A stretch of DNA of 64,000 nt from UBA6489 sp942490775 (GTDB lineage Bacteria > Patescibacteriota > Gracilibacteria > BD1-5 > UBA6164): contig CALNYL010000009.1 in NCBI GenBank assembly GCA_942490775.1, positions 434,001-498,000 on the forward strand. The letters run 5' to 3'. Below the pieces are notes generated by a model, which had not been told where the DNA came from, did not search any database, and was given only the letters and a program-made list of their open reading frames with translations. A program made the position numbers and the translations under genes. Positions 33,983 to 42,764 of the stretch are shown here, one piece after another. Within the stretch, counting starts at the first letter, position 1; the number at the start of each line of letters is the position of its first letter.

Positions 33983-34252
33983 TTACTTCTTAGGTAAGGA
34001 ACTATTATCTTCCTCTTCTTCTTCCCTCCAGTCTCTTATTTTTTCTATTCTTTGTGAAAGATTCCTATAAAAGGATAAACCATATGTAATACATATGAAT
34101 ACCATTAATTTTGAAATAGTAAAATCTTTCACTGTTAGGTATCCTATTATTATTAGGATAAGGCAAAACACAATAGCTGTTATTCGAAGGAGATTTCTGA
34201 GAAAGAATTTTAGTTTCTCTATGTCGTCTTTAAACTGCATAATGTTTCTCAC
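33983..34252 (-). CDS. small membrane protein, unknown
   Basis: 89 residues. Polar start (MQFKDDIEKLKFF), two hydrophobic segments (about residues 22-42 and 48-62), then a charged tail with REEEEEDNSS. No TGA codon is needed. Family unknown; it converges on the terminator after jetC tail copy 2. Upstream (34253-34440) only hairpins are seen, including one at 34268-34292. Confidence 0.6.
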   Translation of the reverse strand: MRNIMQFKDDIEKLKFFLRNLLRITAIVFCLILIIIGYLTVKDFTISKLMVFICITYGLSFYRNLSQRIEKIRDWREEEEEDNSSLPKK

Positions 34253-34267
34253 TTGTTGAGTTTTTTA

Positions 34268-34292
34268 GGCGAGGTTGCGAAGGCAACCCGCC
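34268..34292. repeat. GC-rich hairpin
   Basis: GGCGAGGTTGCGAAGGCAACCCGCC: arms GGTTGC / GCAACC and GGCG / CGCC. Possible 5' structure of the small membrane-protein transcript. Confidence 0.5.
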
Positions 34293-34428
34293 ATTGTAGT
34301 TTTACAAGGCGAGTTATCCTTGCTTTATTATTTTACTAGTTTTTTCTATTTTTTGCAAAAAATAGTGTTTTATATTGTAAATAAAATACTCACCAGTTGA
34401 AATCTTTTAAAAAACAACATAATCAAAT

Positions 34429-34490
34429 CACTTGGATGTAGCCCTTTTAGGGTAGCCCACCTTATCTTCGGATTTAAGGGGATTTTATGT
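34429..34490. repeat. structured repeat, copy 1 (CTTATCTTCGGATTTAAGG)
   Basis: ACTTGGATGTAGCCC ... CTTATCTTCGGATTTAAGGGGATTTT; a second copy lies at 35196-35260. The CCTTA / TAAGG arms with a loop form a hairpin ending minus-strand transcripts. Confidence 0.7.
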
Positions 34491-34502
34491 TTATAGAAAA
34501 AA

Positions 34503-34795
34503 CTATCCCTCCAAACTGTCTTTAACTTTTTTAATTTCCCAAAAAGGCAAAATATGAACATCTCAGATTTTATCTTCTACATTTTTATAGATGACTATTT
34601 TTTCATCAACTCTAAACTTTTTTTCAAAAGATTTTAAGCCTTTTAGATGTTTCTTTTCTATTTTTTCCCTATACTTAACCTCTATCGCTTTTACTTCTCA
34701 ATCTTCTTTTACTCAAATAAAATCAACCTCATTTTTGTTAATTCTATAAAAATATTTAAAGCCAAAAAAGTTTTGTATAGTGATTTAAAATACAC
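34503..34795 (-). pseudogene. DUF4143 / AAA_14 ATPase C-terminal remnant
   Basis: Minus-strand text FFGFKYFYRINKNEVDFIGV, EVKAIEVKYREKIEKKHLKGL and FEKKFRVDEKIVIYKN is the restriction-endonuclease-like C-terminal DUF4143 domain of AAA_14 ATPases (E-V-D-F ... I-E-V-K). The ATPase part is absent and the upstream frame is interrupted. Just upstream (34805-34927) a short frame with the near-repeat KKGITDTLEAS / KKGIIDTMEPL is unrecognised. Confidence 0.65.
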
Positions 34796-34940
34796 TCTTT
34801 AAAATTTAGGGCTGTAAGTCTCTATTTTTTGCCAATATTTGTTGAAGTTTAGAGGCTCCATTGTATCTATTATTCACTTTTTTGAAGCTTCTAATGTATC
34901 TGTTATTCACTTTTTGGGGTATCTCATTGTTGTTATTTCT

Positions 34941-34980
34941 AAAAAGATACAAAAAAAACTACCCGAAGTTTCTAAAATAA
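34941..34980 (+). repeat. degraded match to the jetD 5' end
   Basis: ATACAAAAAAAACTACCCGAAGTTT... resembles 35993-36030 of jetD (AATACAAAAAAGCTACCCAAAGTTT). Directly followed by jetC tail copy 3, so two ends of the Jet operon are fused in the wrong order. Confidence 0.5.
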
Positions 34981-35058
34981 GAAGTTGAGAATAAGTTTTT
35001 GAAGAGGAAGAGTGAGAGGGGGATGTATGGGTTTGAGGAGATGAGGGGGAGTTTGTAT
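34981..35058 (+). repeat. jetC 3'-end copy 3, degraded
   Basis: GAATAAGTTTTTGAAGAGG ... GGGTTTGAGGAGATGAGGGGGAGTTTGT aligns with the last 75 bp of jetC with several changes. Confidence 0.85.
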
Positions 35059-35195
35059 AAAAAAAGAAGAAGGTCGAAATTTGTGACCTGTTGAAAGTGG
35101 TGGTTTTGATATAGGAAAAATTATAGAAAAAGAGGTATTTTGGATAAAAATAGTAAAAAAGTTTTGAAAATAACTAAAAAGTGTTACAATTACAT

Positions 35196-35260
35196 TACTT
35201 AGATGTAGCTCCTTTGGAGTAGAACCCCTTATCTTCGGATTTAAGGGGATTTTTTTTATA
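35196..35260. terminator. structured repeat, copy 2; terminator of mazF-like gene
   Basis: CCCCTTATCTTCGGATTTAAGGGGATTTTTTT; CCCCTTA / TAAGGGG stem. On the minus strand it overlaps the end of the MazF-like gene. Confidence 0.65.
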
Positions 35261-35837
35261 TTCAAAACATTGTTCTTACATTTGTTTTAATCCTTTCTTT
35301 TAGCTCTTTATTTTTTATTTCTCAAAAAATAGTTAATTTTTTACTTCATTTCCTAGATTTTATTCTTTTTTTTGAAACACATCTTAACTGTCTTATTTTT
35401 AGCAAAGATTTATTTTTTAGATTGTTTTCTGTGTCTGGGAAAATTTCTAAATCAAATTCATCAATAGATTTAATATTTTCTTTTCAATCAAAAAAATAAG
35501 TAATAGGTATAACAATTATATCTTCTCAATATTTTGCACTAGAACTTTTAAAAACTATTGATGGTCTAATTCAATTTATTTCAGTTCATACATTTACTCC
35601 GTAATCAACCATACATAATTTCCATTTATTTATAATTTCAATACTTTCTTCTTTATGATTCAATTTAATTTTTCATCTAAACCATTTTGTATGGCTAGTT
35701 ATATTGTGTTTTTTATCCTCTTTATTTTTTATAAAATCATTATGTAATTCTAAATTATAGTTTTTTCAAAATAAATATTCTTTTTTTACTTTTTCACTTA
35801 AAATTATTTCAAGCTTTGTATTTTTAAAATCTGACAT
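35256..35837 (-). CDS. PemK/MazF-like toxin domain protein
   Basis: 193 residues. Middle section MVDYGVNVGTEINGIRPSIV followed by FKSSSAKYGEDIIVIPIT is the MazF/PemK core (Gly-rich strand, R-P-x-V/I-V, and I-V-x-P-I-T), and the following basic part RQLRCVSKKRIKSR corresponds to the RNA-contacting end. The N-terminal 60 residues are extra. MazF enzymes are sequence-specific endoribonucleases usually paired with an upstream antitoxin; none is seen. It is divergent from jetD with 130 bp between. Confidence 0.75.
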
Positions 35838-35966
35838 AAATATTTCCTTACGAAATTAAAAAAATCTTTACAAAATTATATAAATTTAAATTTTATAGCA
35901 AAACTTTTTACAATGCTCTTAATTTTAATAAAATCACTAATATAAACTTTCATAAAACATAAACTC

Positions 35967-37162
35967 ATGCAAACACAAAAACTAATAACTAAAATACAAA
36001 AAAGCTACCCAAAGTTTTTGAAGTCAGAAGTGGATAATTCAGAATTCTCTTTAATTTTTTCATTTCCAAAGATTTCTATAAAATGAAATGAACACTTGAT
36101 AAATCAGAATCAGTTTGAGTTGAAACAGCTTTCTGATAAGTATGAGGGTTTTATTTTGAATACAAAAAAGACTCAAAAGTGAACTATTGTGGAGAGTGTA
36201 GAGTATAAGAATAAAAATAGCTATTTAGAATTTATTTGAAAAACTAAAAATTATAAAGAATTTGGCGATAATTTAGATATTATAAAATATGATTCTCTTT
36301 CAAATTTACTGTTTTTACAATGAGATTTTAACACTTGGTTAGTAAAAAATATTTCAAAAATAAATATCAATACTTGAAAGTGGAAAGATATATTGAAAGT
36401 CGTTTCCTACTTTATTTTAAACCAGAAGTCTAATCTTTATTTTAGAGAACTTCCTATAAGAGTTCATTCAAAATTTTTTTTTTTTTTTTTTTTTTTTTTA
36501 TAGAAAATAATAAATCTATAATCCAAGATATACTAAATTTTTTAACGGAAAAACTAGATTTAGGAATATCGTGAAATAGTTTTGAAGAGAAGTTTTGAAT
36601 TAAAACTAAACCAGAGTTTATAAGGTTTAGATTTTTGGATAGTAATCTAAAGCAAAACTATTTTTCAAGCTCATTAGATGATTTATATCTCACAATACAA
36701 AATTTCTCGGAACTAAATATTTCACAGATAAAAAATGTGTTTATCATAGAAAATGAGATAAATTATCTCACATTTCCCAAAAATAAAGATTCTATTGTGA
36801 TTTGGTGAGCTGGTTTTAGTGTTTGAAGATTAAAGAATATTTGATGGTTAAATGATAAAAAGATATTTTATTGGTGAGATTTGGATAGTCATGGATTTAA
36901 GATTTTATCTATTTGTAGGAAATATTATAATCAGACTGAGAGTATTTTTATGGATAAAGCTGTATATGATGCTTTTGACAAATATAAGTGAACATGAAAG
37001 ATTTTGTCTGTTTCAGAATGTGAGAAGATAGGAAATTTTTTGGATTCCGAGGAGAAAGCGATGTTAAATTTTTTGAATGAGAATAGTTTGAGGTTGGAGC
37101 AGGAGAATGTGAGTCAGGGGTATGTAAATAAAAATTTGATTAATTTAGCTAAAGATATATAA
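35967..37162 (+). pseudogene. jetD: Wadjet nuclease subunit JetD, interrupted by T26
   Basis: Before and after the tract, JetD is recognisable: KIQKSYPKFLKSE and RELPIRVHSKF, then IENNKSIIQDIL, the DUF2220 TOPRIM part VIWGAGFSVGRLKNIGW and FYWGDLDSHGFKIL, ending VSQGYVNKNLINLAKDI. JetD is the TOPRIM nuclease that cuts plasmids. At 36474-36499 there are 26 T, where relatives have Lys-Phe followed directly by Ile-Glu. 26 is not a multiple of three, so translation would stop at TAG right after the run. One T more or two fewer would reopen the frame. Confidence 0.88.
36474..36499 (+). repeat. homopolymer tract T26 in jetD
   Basis: Twenty-six consecutive T between the codons for HSK and IENN. By far the longest homopolymer in the window. 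Confidence 0.95.
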
Positions 37163-37699
37163 TATTTTTTAATTAAAAGCACTTGAGTCTGCTATCAACA
37201 GACGAGCTGAGGAAAGAACGGTTTTTTCATTAAGCCTTGAGGAATAAAAAACTCTCTCTTAATTCTCTCCCCTTCTCAGGGGAAAGAGACTACATTGAAA
37301 AACTTATTAGAATCTTTCGGAGTTTGAAATTCTTCGTGAACAAAATAAAATAGAGTAATCGCTTTAGGTGGTAACTTTGAAGGTAGAAATATAATTTATT
37401 CAAAGGGCTAAAGCCCTCTGTTGACAATGAACTATAATAAAAACAGACCGAAAGCACATGAATTAATTTCTTTTTTAAGAGATTGATTTGTGTGCTTTTT
37501 TAGTTTCCCCTCACCCTTGAATTCTTCCTCTGCAAGCTTCAACTTCAGAATAGTCACAGGGTACTAGAAACCCTTTCTTCACTTGTCTCTTTGGAGGAGT
37601 AGGGGGGAGGCTGCAATACCCCTATCTTAATTCTTTCCCCCTTCAGGAGAAAGAGGCTGTGAAAATAATAAATGATTTACTTATTAACTGAAAATAAAA
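37163..37699. other. gene-free stretch with palindromic repeats
   Basis: Holds family-A copies at 37254-37295, 37504-37612 and 37625-37662, a family-C copy at 37399-37428, and a hairpin (37451-37501, AAAGCACA ... TGTGTGCTTTTT) that may end the jetD transcript. The part 37530-37600 is almost identical to 42920-42990, so a larger composite repeat is shared. No coding sequence seen. Confidence 0.75.
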
Positions 37700-38086
37700 A
37701 TGTTAAAAAAAATGATAGAATTGGTGAAAGAGAAGTATAAAATAGATAAGAAAGGGACTTGGAGTAAATGATCTATTTCGTATTTTGAGTGAATAAAAGA
37801 TGAAACAGAAGAAGTTTTTGAAGAGATGAGAGAAAACAATTCTGTGTATTTAGAAGATGAACTAGGTGATATATTATTTGCTTATCTAAGTTTACTAGAG
37901 AATCTTGAAAAAGAGTGAAAAATAACGTCTCTTGAAAATGTTATTTTTAGATCTGAGAAGAAGATTTGAGAGAGAGTTGGAGCTATAAAATGAATAGAGT
38001 GAAGTTTTTTAGCTTCATGGGATGAGGTTAAGAAGAGGCAGAAGGAGGAGTTGAAGATGGAGCATGAGGAGAAATATGGGAAGTAG
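37700..38086 (+). CDS. MazG-like nucleotide pyrophosphohydrolase
   Basis: 128 residues. E-E-x-x-E metal motif in IKDETEEVFEEM, followed by the second motif EDELGDILFAYLSLLENL, and the C-terminal K-K-I-G-E-R ... SWDEVKKRQKEE typical of MazG. These dimers hydrolyse (d)NTPs to monophosphates and remove abnormal nucleotides. First of a run of nucleotide-pool genes. Confidence 0.92.
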
Positions 38087-38150
38087 TTTCCCTAAAGGAC
38101 ACCCTTCGAAAATTCCCTATCCCTTGCAGGAGCAGGGAGGTGGCAAAATA
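38087..38150. repeat. family-A palindromic repeat
   Basis: CCCTAAAGGACACCCTTCG ... CCCTATCCCTTGCAGGAGCAGGGAGG after the mazG-like gene. Confidence 0.65.
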
Positions 38151-38169
38151 TAATTTTAATAAAAAGTAA

Positions 38170-38340
38170 ATGGATATGACTACAAAAATCTGAGTTGTGA
38201 TAATGTTAATTTTATGATGAGCCTTTGTTTTTTGGCTTAAGATATGAACAAAGGAAAATAAAACTATTTGAATAATTGATATTATTGAACTTTTGATATT
38301 TATTTTAGCATTGATATTTTTTATAATTTTTACTAACTAA
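38170..38340 (+). CDS. small two-helix membrane protein
   Basis: 56 residues with two hydrophobic segments (residues 6-22 and 36-55) joined by TKENKTIGIID. Too short to classify. Starts after a family-A repeat and is followed by the deoxyribosyltransferase-like gene. Confidence 0.5.
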
Positions 38341-38351
38341 AATTAACTATT

Positions 38352-38720
38352 ATGAATATATATGTATGACATCTTAGGAAATATGACTTTCAAAAAGAGC
38401 TTTATGAACCTATTAAGAATAGTTCACTATTTAAAGAACACAATATAGTTTTACCACATGATAAATCGGATGAGCCTTTTTCTTCAAGAGAATTTTTAAA
38501 AGATAAATGTGATTTATTTGTAGCTGAGGTTTCTTTTCCTGCAATAGGGCTTGGGATAGAACTATGATGGGCTGATGCTTTTTGAGTTCCTATTGTTTTT
38601 ATTTATAAAAAGTGAGCAAAATTGTGAGGTTCTTTGAAGGTGATTTCTGATGTTTTTGTTGAGTATGAGAGTGAGGAGGAACTAGTAGAAAAACTGAAAG
38701 AGGTTATTAAAAAAATTTAA
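38352..38720 (+). CDS. nucleoside 2-deoxyribosyltransferase-like protein
   Basis: 122 residues. Middle contains CDLFVAEVSFPAIGLGIELG, the conserved strand and Glu of the deoxyribosyltransferase/YtoQ-like fold (D-x-x-x-A-E ... G-x-G-x-E-x-G), then GVPIVFIYKKGAK. The N-terminal substrate loop (YVGHLRKYDFQKELY) is atypical. Likely acts on nucleosides or nucleotides, in keeping with the flanking MazG and NUDIX genes. Confidence 0.75.
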
Positions 38721-38738
38721 ATTTTAAATAAAGTAATT

Positions 38739-39131
38739 ATGGAAAAAGCATCAATTTGAATTATAATAGATGAAAACAAAAGGATTCTTTTGATAAAAAG
38801 AAGTAATTATACAAAAAACTTTCCTCATTATTGGACTATACCATGATGAAGATGAACAGATTCAGAGACTTTAGAAGAAATAGTAATTCGTGAAGTGAAA
38901 GAGGAAACTGGACTTAATTTTAAGCCTATTAAATTATATAACAAAAGTTGAGAAATTAATTTTTGAGAAGCTAATAGATTTCTTTGAACTTGGGAATGAA
39001 AAATAAATATTCAAGAGGAAGAGGCTGATTGATATGCTTGGTATACATATGAAGAGACGAAAAAATTAAAGATTGCTTTTAATTATAGAGAGACAATTGA
39101 ACACTTATTTAGGGATTGATTAATAAAATAA
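38739..39131 (+). CDS. NUDIX hydrolase
   Basis: 130 residues. NUDIX box GGRGTDSETLEEIVIREVKEE-TG is complete, preceded by RILLIKRSNYTKNFPHYWTIPG, the usual substrate strand of MutT-like enzymes, and followed by EEEADGYAWYTYEETKKL. Resembles the NUDIX protein at 39774 closely, so the two are likely duplicates. Confidence 0.92.
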
Positions 39132-39151
39132 ATTATTAAAGTTGTATGGAA

Positions 39152-39201
39152 ATAACCCTAACTTGAATTCTTCCCCTTACATAAGGGGAAGAGGCTACAG
39201 T
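39152..39201. repeat. family-A palindromic repeat (reference copy)
   Basis: CCCTAACTTGAATTCTTCCCCTTACATAAGGGGAAGAGGCTACAG; the reverse complement with two small changes is at 44162-44215. Confidence 0.9.
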
Positions 39202-39249
39202 AGTTTTTTATTTCCATACAAGTTTATTTAAATTTTAAACTACAAGCAT

Positions 39250-39594
39250 ATGGAAAATGTTGAAATAAAGGAATCTGATATTTGAAGTTTATATAAGGTA
39301 AATTTAGAGAAGACAACGGTCTTAAATATTTTTACAAAAGCTTGAAATTATAGAGGGGGGAAGAGTTATAGTGAAGAGAAAGTTTTTACTATAATTTATT
39401 GAAGAGCAAAAGTTATTATATTTAACTGAAAAGAAGATATTGAAAATACTTACTTTGCTTGAAAATGTGTAAAGATACCGGCTAATACTCCAAATATATT
39501 TTATTTTCCAGAGGATACTGAAATGCTAGAATGGTTTTCTAAGGATTGTAGAACTGAGAAGTTTAAAAGGTATGGTGAGATGAAAAAGAAATAA
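39250..39594 (+). CDS. small cupin-like protein
   Basis: 114 residues, mainly beta strands: NYRGGKSYSEEKVFTIIYGRAK, then KCVKIPANTPNIFYFPEDTEM, which has the spacing of the two cupin boxes and the 'proper-for-sugar/acid-isomerase' type end EMLEWFSKDC. The metal-binding His residues are not in place, so it may be non-catalytic. Role unknown. Confidence 0.55.
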
Positions 39595-39616
39595 TTGGAG
39601 TAAAGTGATTTTTAAA

Positions 39617-39668
39617 ATAATCCATCCCTGAATCCCTTACCTTTCATACGAAAGGAAGGGGGCTACAA
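39617..39668. repeat. family-A palindromic repeat
   Basis: CCATCCCTGAATCCCTTACCTTTC-ATAC-GAAAGGAAGGGGGCTAC, near-identical to 13511. Confidence 0.9.
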
Positions 39669-39675
39669 AGTCTTA

Positions 39676-39711
39676 AGTTGATGGCAAAGGGTTAAAACCC
39701 TCTGTTGACAA
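39676..39711. repeat. family-C palindromic repeat
   Basis: GGCAAAGGGTTAAAACCCTCTGTTGACAAGTT directly behind a family-A copy. Confidence 0.9.
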
Positions 39712-39773
39712 GTTGAATTTACTTTTAAAAAATCAAGTTTGTATCTCGGAATAATTTTAATATAAAAAAAAAT

Positions 39774-40187
39774 ATGAAAAAAGTAAATATTAGTTCTTGA
39801 ATAATCTTGGATAAGCAAAAGAGAATATTGCTAATAAAAAGAAAGTATAATGTGAGAGAGCTTCCAAATTATTGGTCTATTCCTTGATGACATCAAGATG
39901 AATGAGAAACAAGAGAAGAGGTGGCTATAAGAGAAGTGAAAGAGGAGGTATGATTAGATTTTCATATAAAGGAATTGTTTATAGAAGATGTAATGATTGT
40001 AAAAGAGTGAGAGAGGGAAAATCACTTTTGTAGATATTTGTGAGATGCTTCTTGAAAATTGAAAATTCAAGAAGAGGAGTGTGATTGATATGGATGGTTT
40101 GGGTATGAGGAAACTAAGGGGGTATTGATATATAAGAATATGAGGGAGATTATAGAAAAACTGTATGATAAAGATTTGCTGAGTTAA
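39774..40187 (+). CDS. NUDIX hydrolase
   Basis: 137 residues. RILLIKRKYNVRELPNYWSI-PGG leads into HQDEGETREEVAIREVKEEVG, a full NUDIX box (Gly residues TGA-coded), and EEEECDGYGWFGYEET. Paralogue of the protein at 38739. Probable house-cleaning pyrophosphatase. Confidence 0.92.
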
Positions 40188-40231
40188 AAAATGGGTTTGT
40201 TTGAGGTTACTGTAAACTAGAATTTGAACTC

Positions 40232-40302
40232 TAGTTTTAATCCCTCCCCCTTCGGGTACTCCCTCCCCCTTCGGGTACTCCCTTTGAAAAAGGGAGAAAC
40301 TA
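40232..40302. repeat. family-A repeat with internal tandem duplication
   Basis: TCCCCCTTCGGGTACTCCC occurs twice in a row before the closing arm CCCTTTGAAAAAGGG. Confidence 0.8.
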
Positions 40303-40332
40303 AATTAGGAAATATTTTTAATTTTTATTTTT

Positions 40333-40773
40333 ATGATAAAGGGAAAAGATTATATAGGTATGTCGTGCGGAGCTTTTATTTTGAATGATAAAGGTGAATT
40401 GCTTTTGATGAAACGAAATAAGAATTGTAGAAATACTGCTTGATATTGGACAATTCCTTGATGAGGTGTTAGATTTTGAGAGACTTTGGAAGATTCGTTA
40501 ATAAGGGAAACTATGGAGGAGGTTTGAGTAAGAATAAATATAAAATGATTGTTGTGAATTTGAGATGATATAATGAAGGATATTGAACAACATTGGATTG
40601 CTGTTTCATATTTGTGTGAGATTGAGGATGGTCAGGTAAAAAATAGTGAACCAGATAAGTGTGATGAGTTGAAATGGTTTAGTTTGGATAATTTGCCTGA
40701 AAGGATTTCTGTTCCTGCGAGGGTGTGAGTGGGGAATTATGGAAAAAAAAAGGATCCACCAATTAAGCACTAA
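40333..40773 (+). CDS. NUDIX hydrolase
   Basis: 146 residues. ELLLMKRNKNCRNTAGYWTIP then GGGVRFGETLEDSLIRETMEEVG is a complete NUDIX box; the C-terminal DELKWFSLDNLPERI is the usual end of this type. The last residues KKKDPPIKH and TAA lie in a hairpin, as in the NYN gene at 9322. Confidence 0.9.
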
Positions 40774-41289
40774 CACTTAATCCATGGAATCCCAGCGGTA
40801 GATAAGACAATGATTGAGATGCACTATTCATAGACTAATCCTTATGAACCATACATTCTCGTCGTGATTACAATGGTAATTGTATTTTTATTTTTTAGCA
40901 ATGCAAATTTTTTGTATAAATTATCATCCCAAATATTTTTAAGAATCGAAGGGAAGTCCCCTAAAATAAATAAAAGATTGTTTTTGTTTAGTGTTCTAGC
41001 CACATCGTAGGTCTCTTGCAACCTCCAAAAACAAACTTTACAATATCTTACAAAATAATATCATAAAATCAAAATTTTTTGTCCGAAATGACAGTAAACT
41101 AAAAGTTTTGTCTGCAAAAGATATTTTTATATAATTTGCTTGTTTGAACTGTTATGTTCTTAAATTTTGGAAAATATAAAATAGCGAGGGGTTAAAACCG
41201 CCTCGTTGACAAGCTGTATTACATTTATGTTTTATGAAAATTATAGTGATGTAAGTCAGAAAATATTTTAGTTTTTAATTATTTATTTT
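40774..41289. other. gene-free stretch with hairpins and a repeated promoter
   Basis: Contains the hairpin with CACTAACA loop (40748-40800), a terminator-like TACAATGGTAATTGTATTTTT (40869-40889), an unassigned 41 kb part with no frame, the first repeated promoter element (41075-41170) and a family-C palindrome (41186-41216). A small RNA between 40745 and 40890 is possible but unproven. Confidence 0.6.
41108..41135 (+). promoter_or_regulatory. repeated sigma70-type promoter, copy 1
   Basis: TTGTCT, 16-base spacer, TATAAT, inside a conserved block starting GTCCGAAATGACAGTAAACT. Drives the gene at 41290. Confidence 0.75.
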
Positions 41290-41679
41290 ATGAAAAAGTT
41301 TTTTATAATAATTTGATTAATTTTTCTTATTATATCTTCTGGTATTTTTTATAGTATAAATTCTATTAACAACTCTAAGAATAAAATTTCAAGTTGTTTT
41401 TCTGACGATTTTACTTTGCTTAAATCATATAGATTTCCATATCCTTTTTTAAAGGTAAAAATAGAAGAAGTAAAACTTACTCAAAGACAAGACATTAAAA
41501 ATACATTAAAGTGATGTCATAATAAATATGAAGAGAGTAAAAATGATAAAGGGAACATAACTGATATTTACACTTATAATATGTGAATATATTGAAAAAG
41601 TAGAATATACTTTATTTATGATAAATCATGAACTTTATTAAAAATAGATGAATTTGGTAGCAGTATAATGATTGAATAA
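41290..41679 (+). CDS. small secreted or membrane-anchored protein
   Basis: 129 residues. A hydrophobic N-terminal helix (FFIIIGLIFLIISSGIFYSI) anchors or exports it. The rest is mixed alpha/beta, with SCFSDDFTLLKSYRFPYPFLK and a C-terminal part with regular turn residues and two cysteines. Family unknown. Confidence 0.65.
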
Positions 41680-41777
41680 ACTTTTTAACTCCCAAATTCA
41701 GAAATGAAATGCAATTTTTAGGAAGATAGAAAAATTTAAATAGTTTTTTTGTCCGAAATGACAGTAAACTAAAAGTT

Positions 41778-41805
41778 TTGTCTGTAAAAGATATTTTTAT
41801 ATAAT
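41778..41805 (+). promoter_or_regulatory. repeated promoter, copy 2
   Basis: TTGTCT-16-TATAAT, same context as copy 1 (GTCCGAAATGACAGTAAACT 27 bp upstream); precedes the gene at 41883. Confidence 0.75.
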
Positions 41806-41882
41806 TTGCCTTATTTAAACATTAGACTCTCTATTTTTAAGAGAAATTGTATTAAAAAATTTATTTAAATAAAAAACTAAAT

Positions 41883-42044
41883 ATGAGTAATTATTTAATT
41901 ATTAAGATGATAATTGTGATGGTGATATTAAAATTATGATTTTGGCTTTGGTTTAGAACAAAAAATATGGATACATCAAAAGTAGATATAGGTGGTTTCT
42001 TTATTTTTATTTTAGATTTAGTAATACTTGTTATTCTTTTATAG
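41883..42044 (+). CDS. small membrane protein
   Basis: 53 residues with two hydrophobic segments around RTKNMDTSKVDIGG. Same layout as the small membrane protein at 38170. Function unknown. Confidence 0.5.
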
Positions 42045-42062
42045 CTAATTTCTAATTAAAAA

Positions 42063-42240
42063 CTTTTTGTCTGAAATGACGGTAAACTACTTTTCCATCA
42101 CCCTTGCCCTAAAGGATACACTTTCAGATAAGAAAGGGGGAAATTAAAAGTTTTGTCCGCAATAGATATTTTTGTATAATTTGCTTGTTTGAAATGCTAT
42201 ATTCTTTGAAACTCTAGTGAGAAATATTGGAAAATATTTA
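42063..42240 (+). promoter_or_regulatory. repeated promoter, copy 3, with inserted palindrome
   Basis: Promoter TTGTCC (42153), 16 bp, TATAAT (42175). Between the conserved GTAAACT and AAAAGTTTTGTC halves lies about 58 extra bases that form a family-A palindrome. Precedes the NYN gene at 42255. Confidence 0.75.
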
Positions 42241-42254
42241 TTAAGTTTTTACTT

Positions 42255-42764
42255 ATGAAAAAAGAAAATAATTATGCTTTTATTGATAGTCAGAATTTAT
42301 ATTTATCAATAAAACAGCAGTGATGGAAACTTGATTATAAAAGGTTTAGAGTTTATTTAAAGGATCAATACAAGGTTTCAAAAGCATTTATATTTATTGG
42401 ATATGTTCCTTGAAACCAAAAATTATATACAAGTCTACAAGAACTTTGATATATAATTATTTTTAAACCAACATTAGAATTAAAAGATTGAACTGTTAAG
42501 TGAAATGTAGATGCTGAACTTGTTTTGCATACAATGATTGAATATAATAGTTTTGATAAAGCTATTATAATAAGTTGAGATTGAGATTTCTATTGTTTGA
42601 TAGAGCATTTAATAGGTAACATAAAATTAAAAAAGGTTCTAATTCCAAATAAAAATAAATATTCTTCTCTTTTGAAAAAGTTTTATAAGTATCTTGTGTT
42701 TCTAAATCATCCTGATTTAAAAAAGAAAATTTGAAGAAATATAAAAATAAAAAAAGAAGCCTAA
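42255..42764 (+). CDS. NYN/PIN-like domain protein (second copy)
   Basis: 169 residues. YAFIDSQNLYLSIKQQGWKLD, VKGNVDAELVLHTM and IISGDGDFYCLIEHL are the NYN acidic motifs and show close relation to the protein at 9322. Probably an Mg-dependent ribonuclease. The gene ends in a K-rich tail and then a hairpin with the loop ACAGAA. Confidence 0.88.

Noticed and set aside
40745..40900. tmRNA or 6S RNA
   Set aside because: Hairpins are present but no tRNA-like acceptor, CCA end or conserved 6S architecture could be made out.
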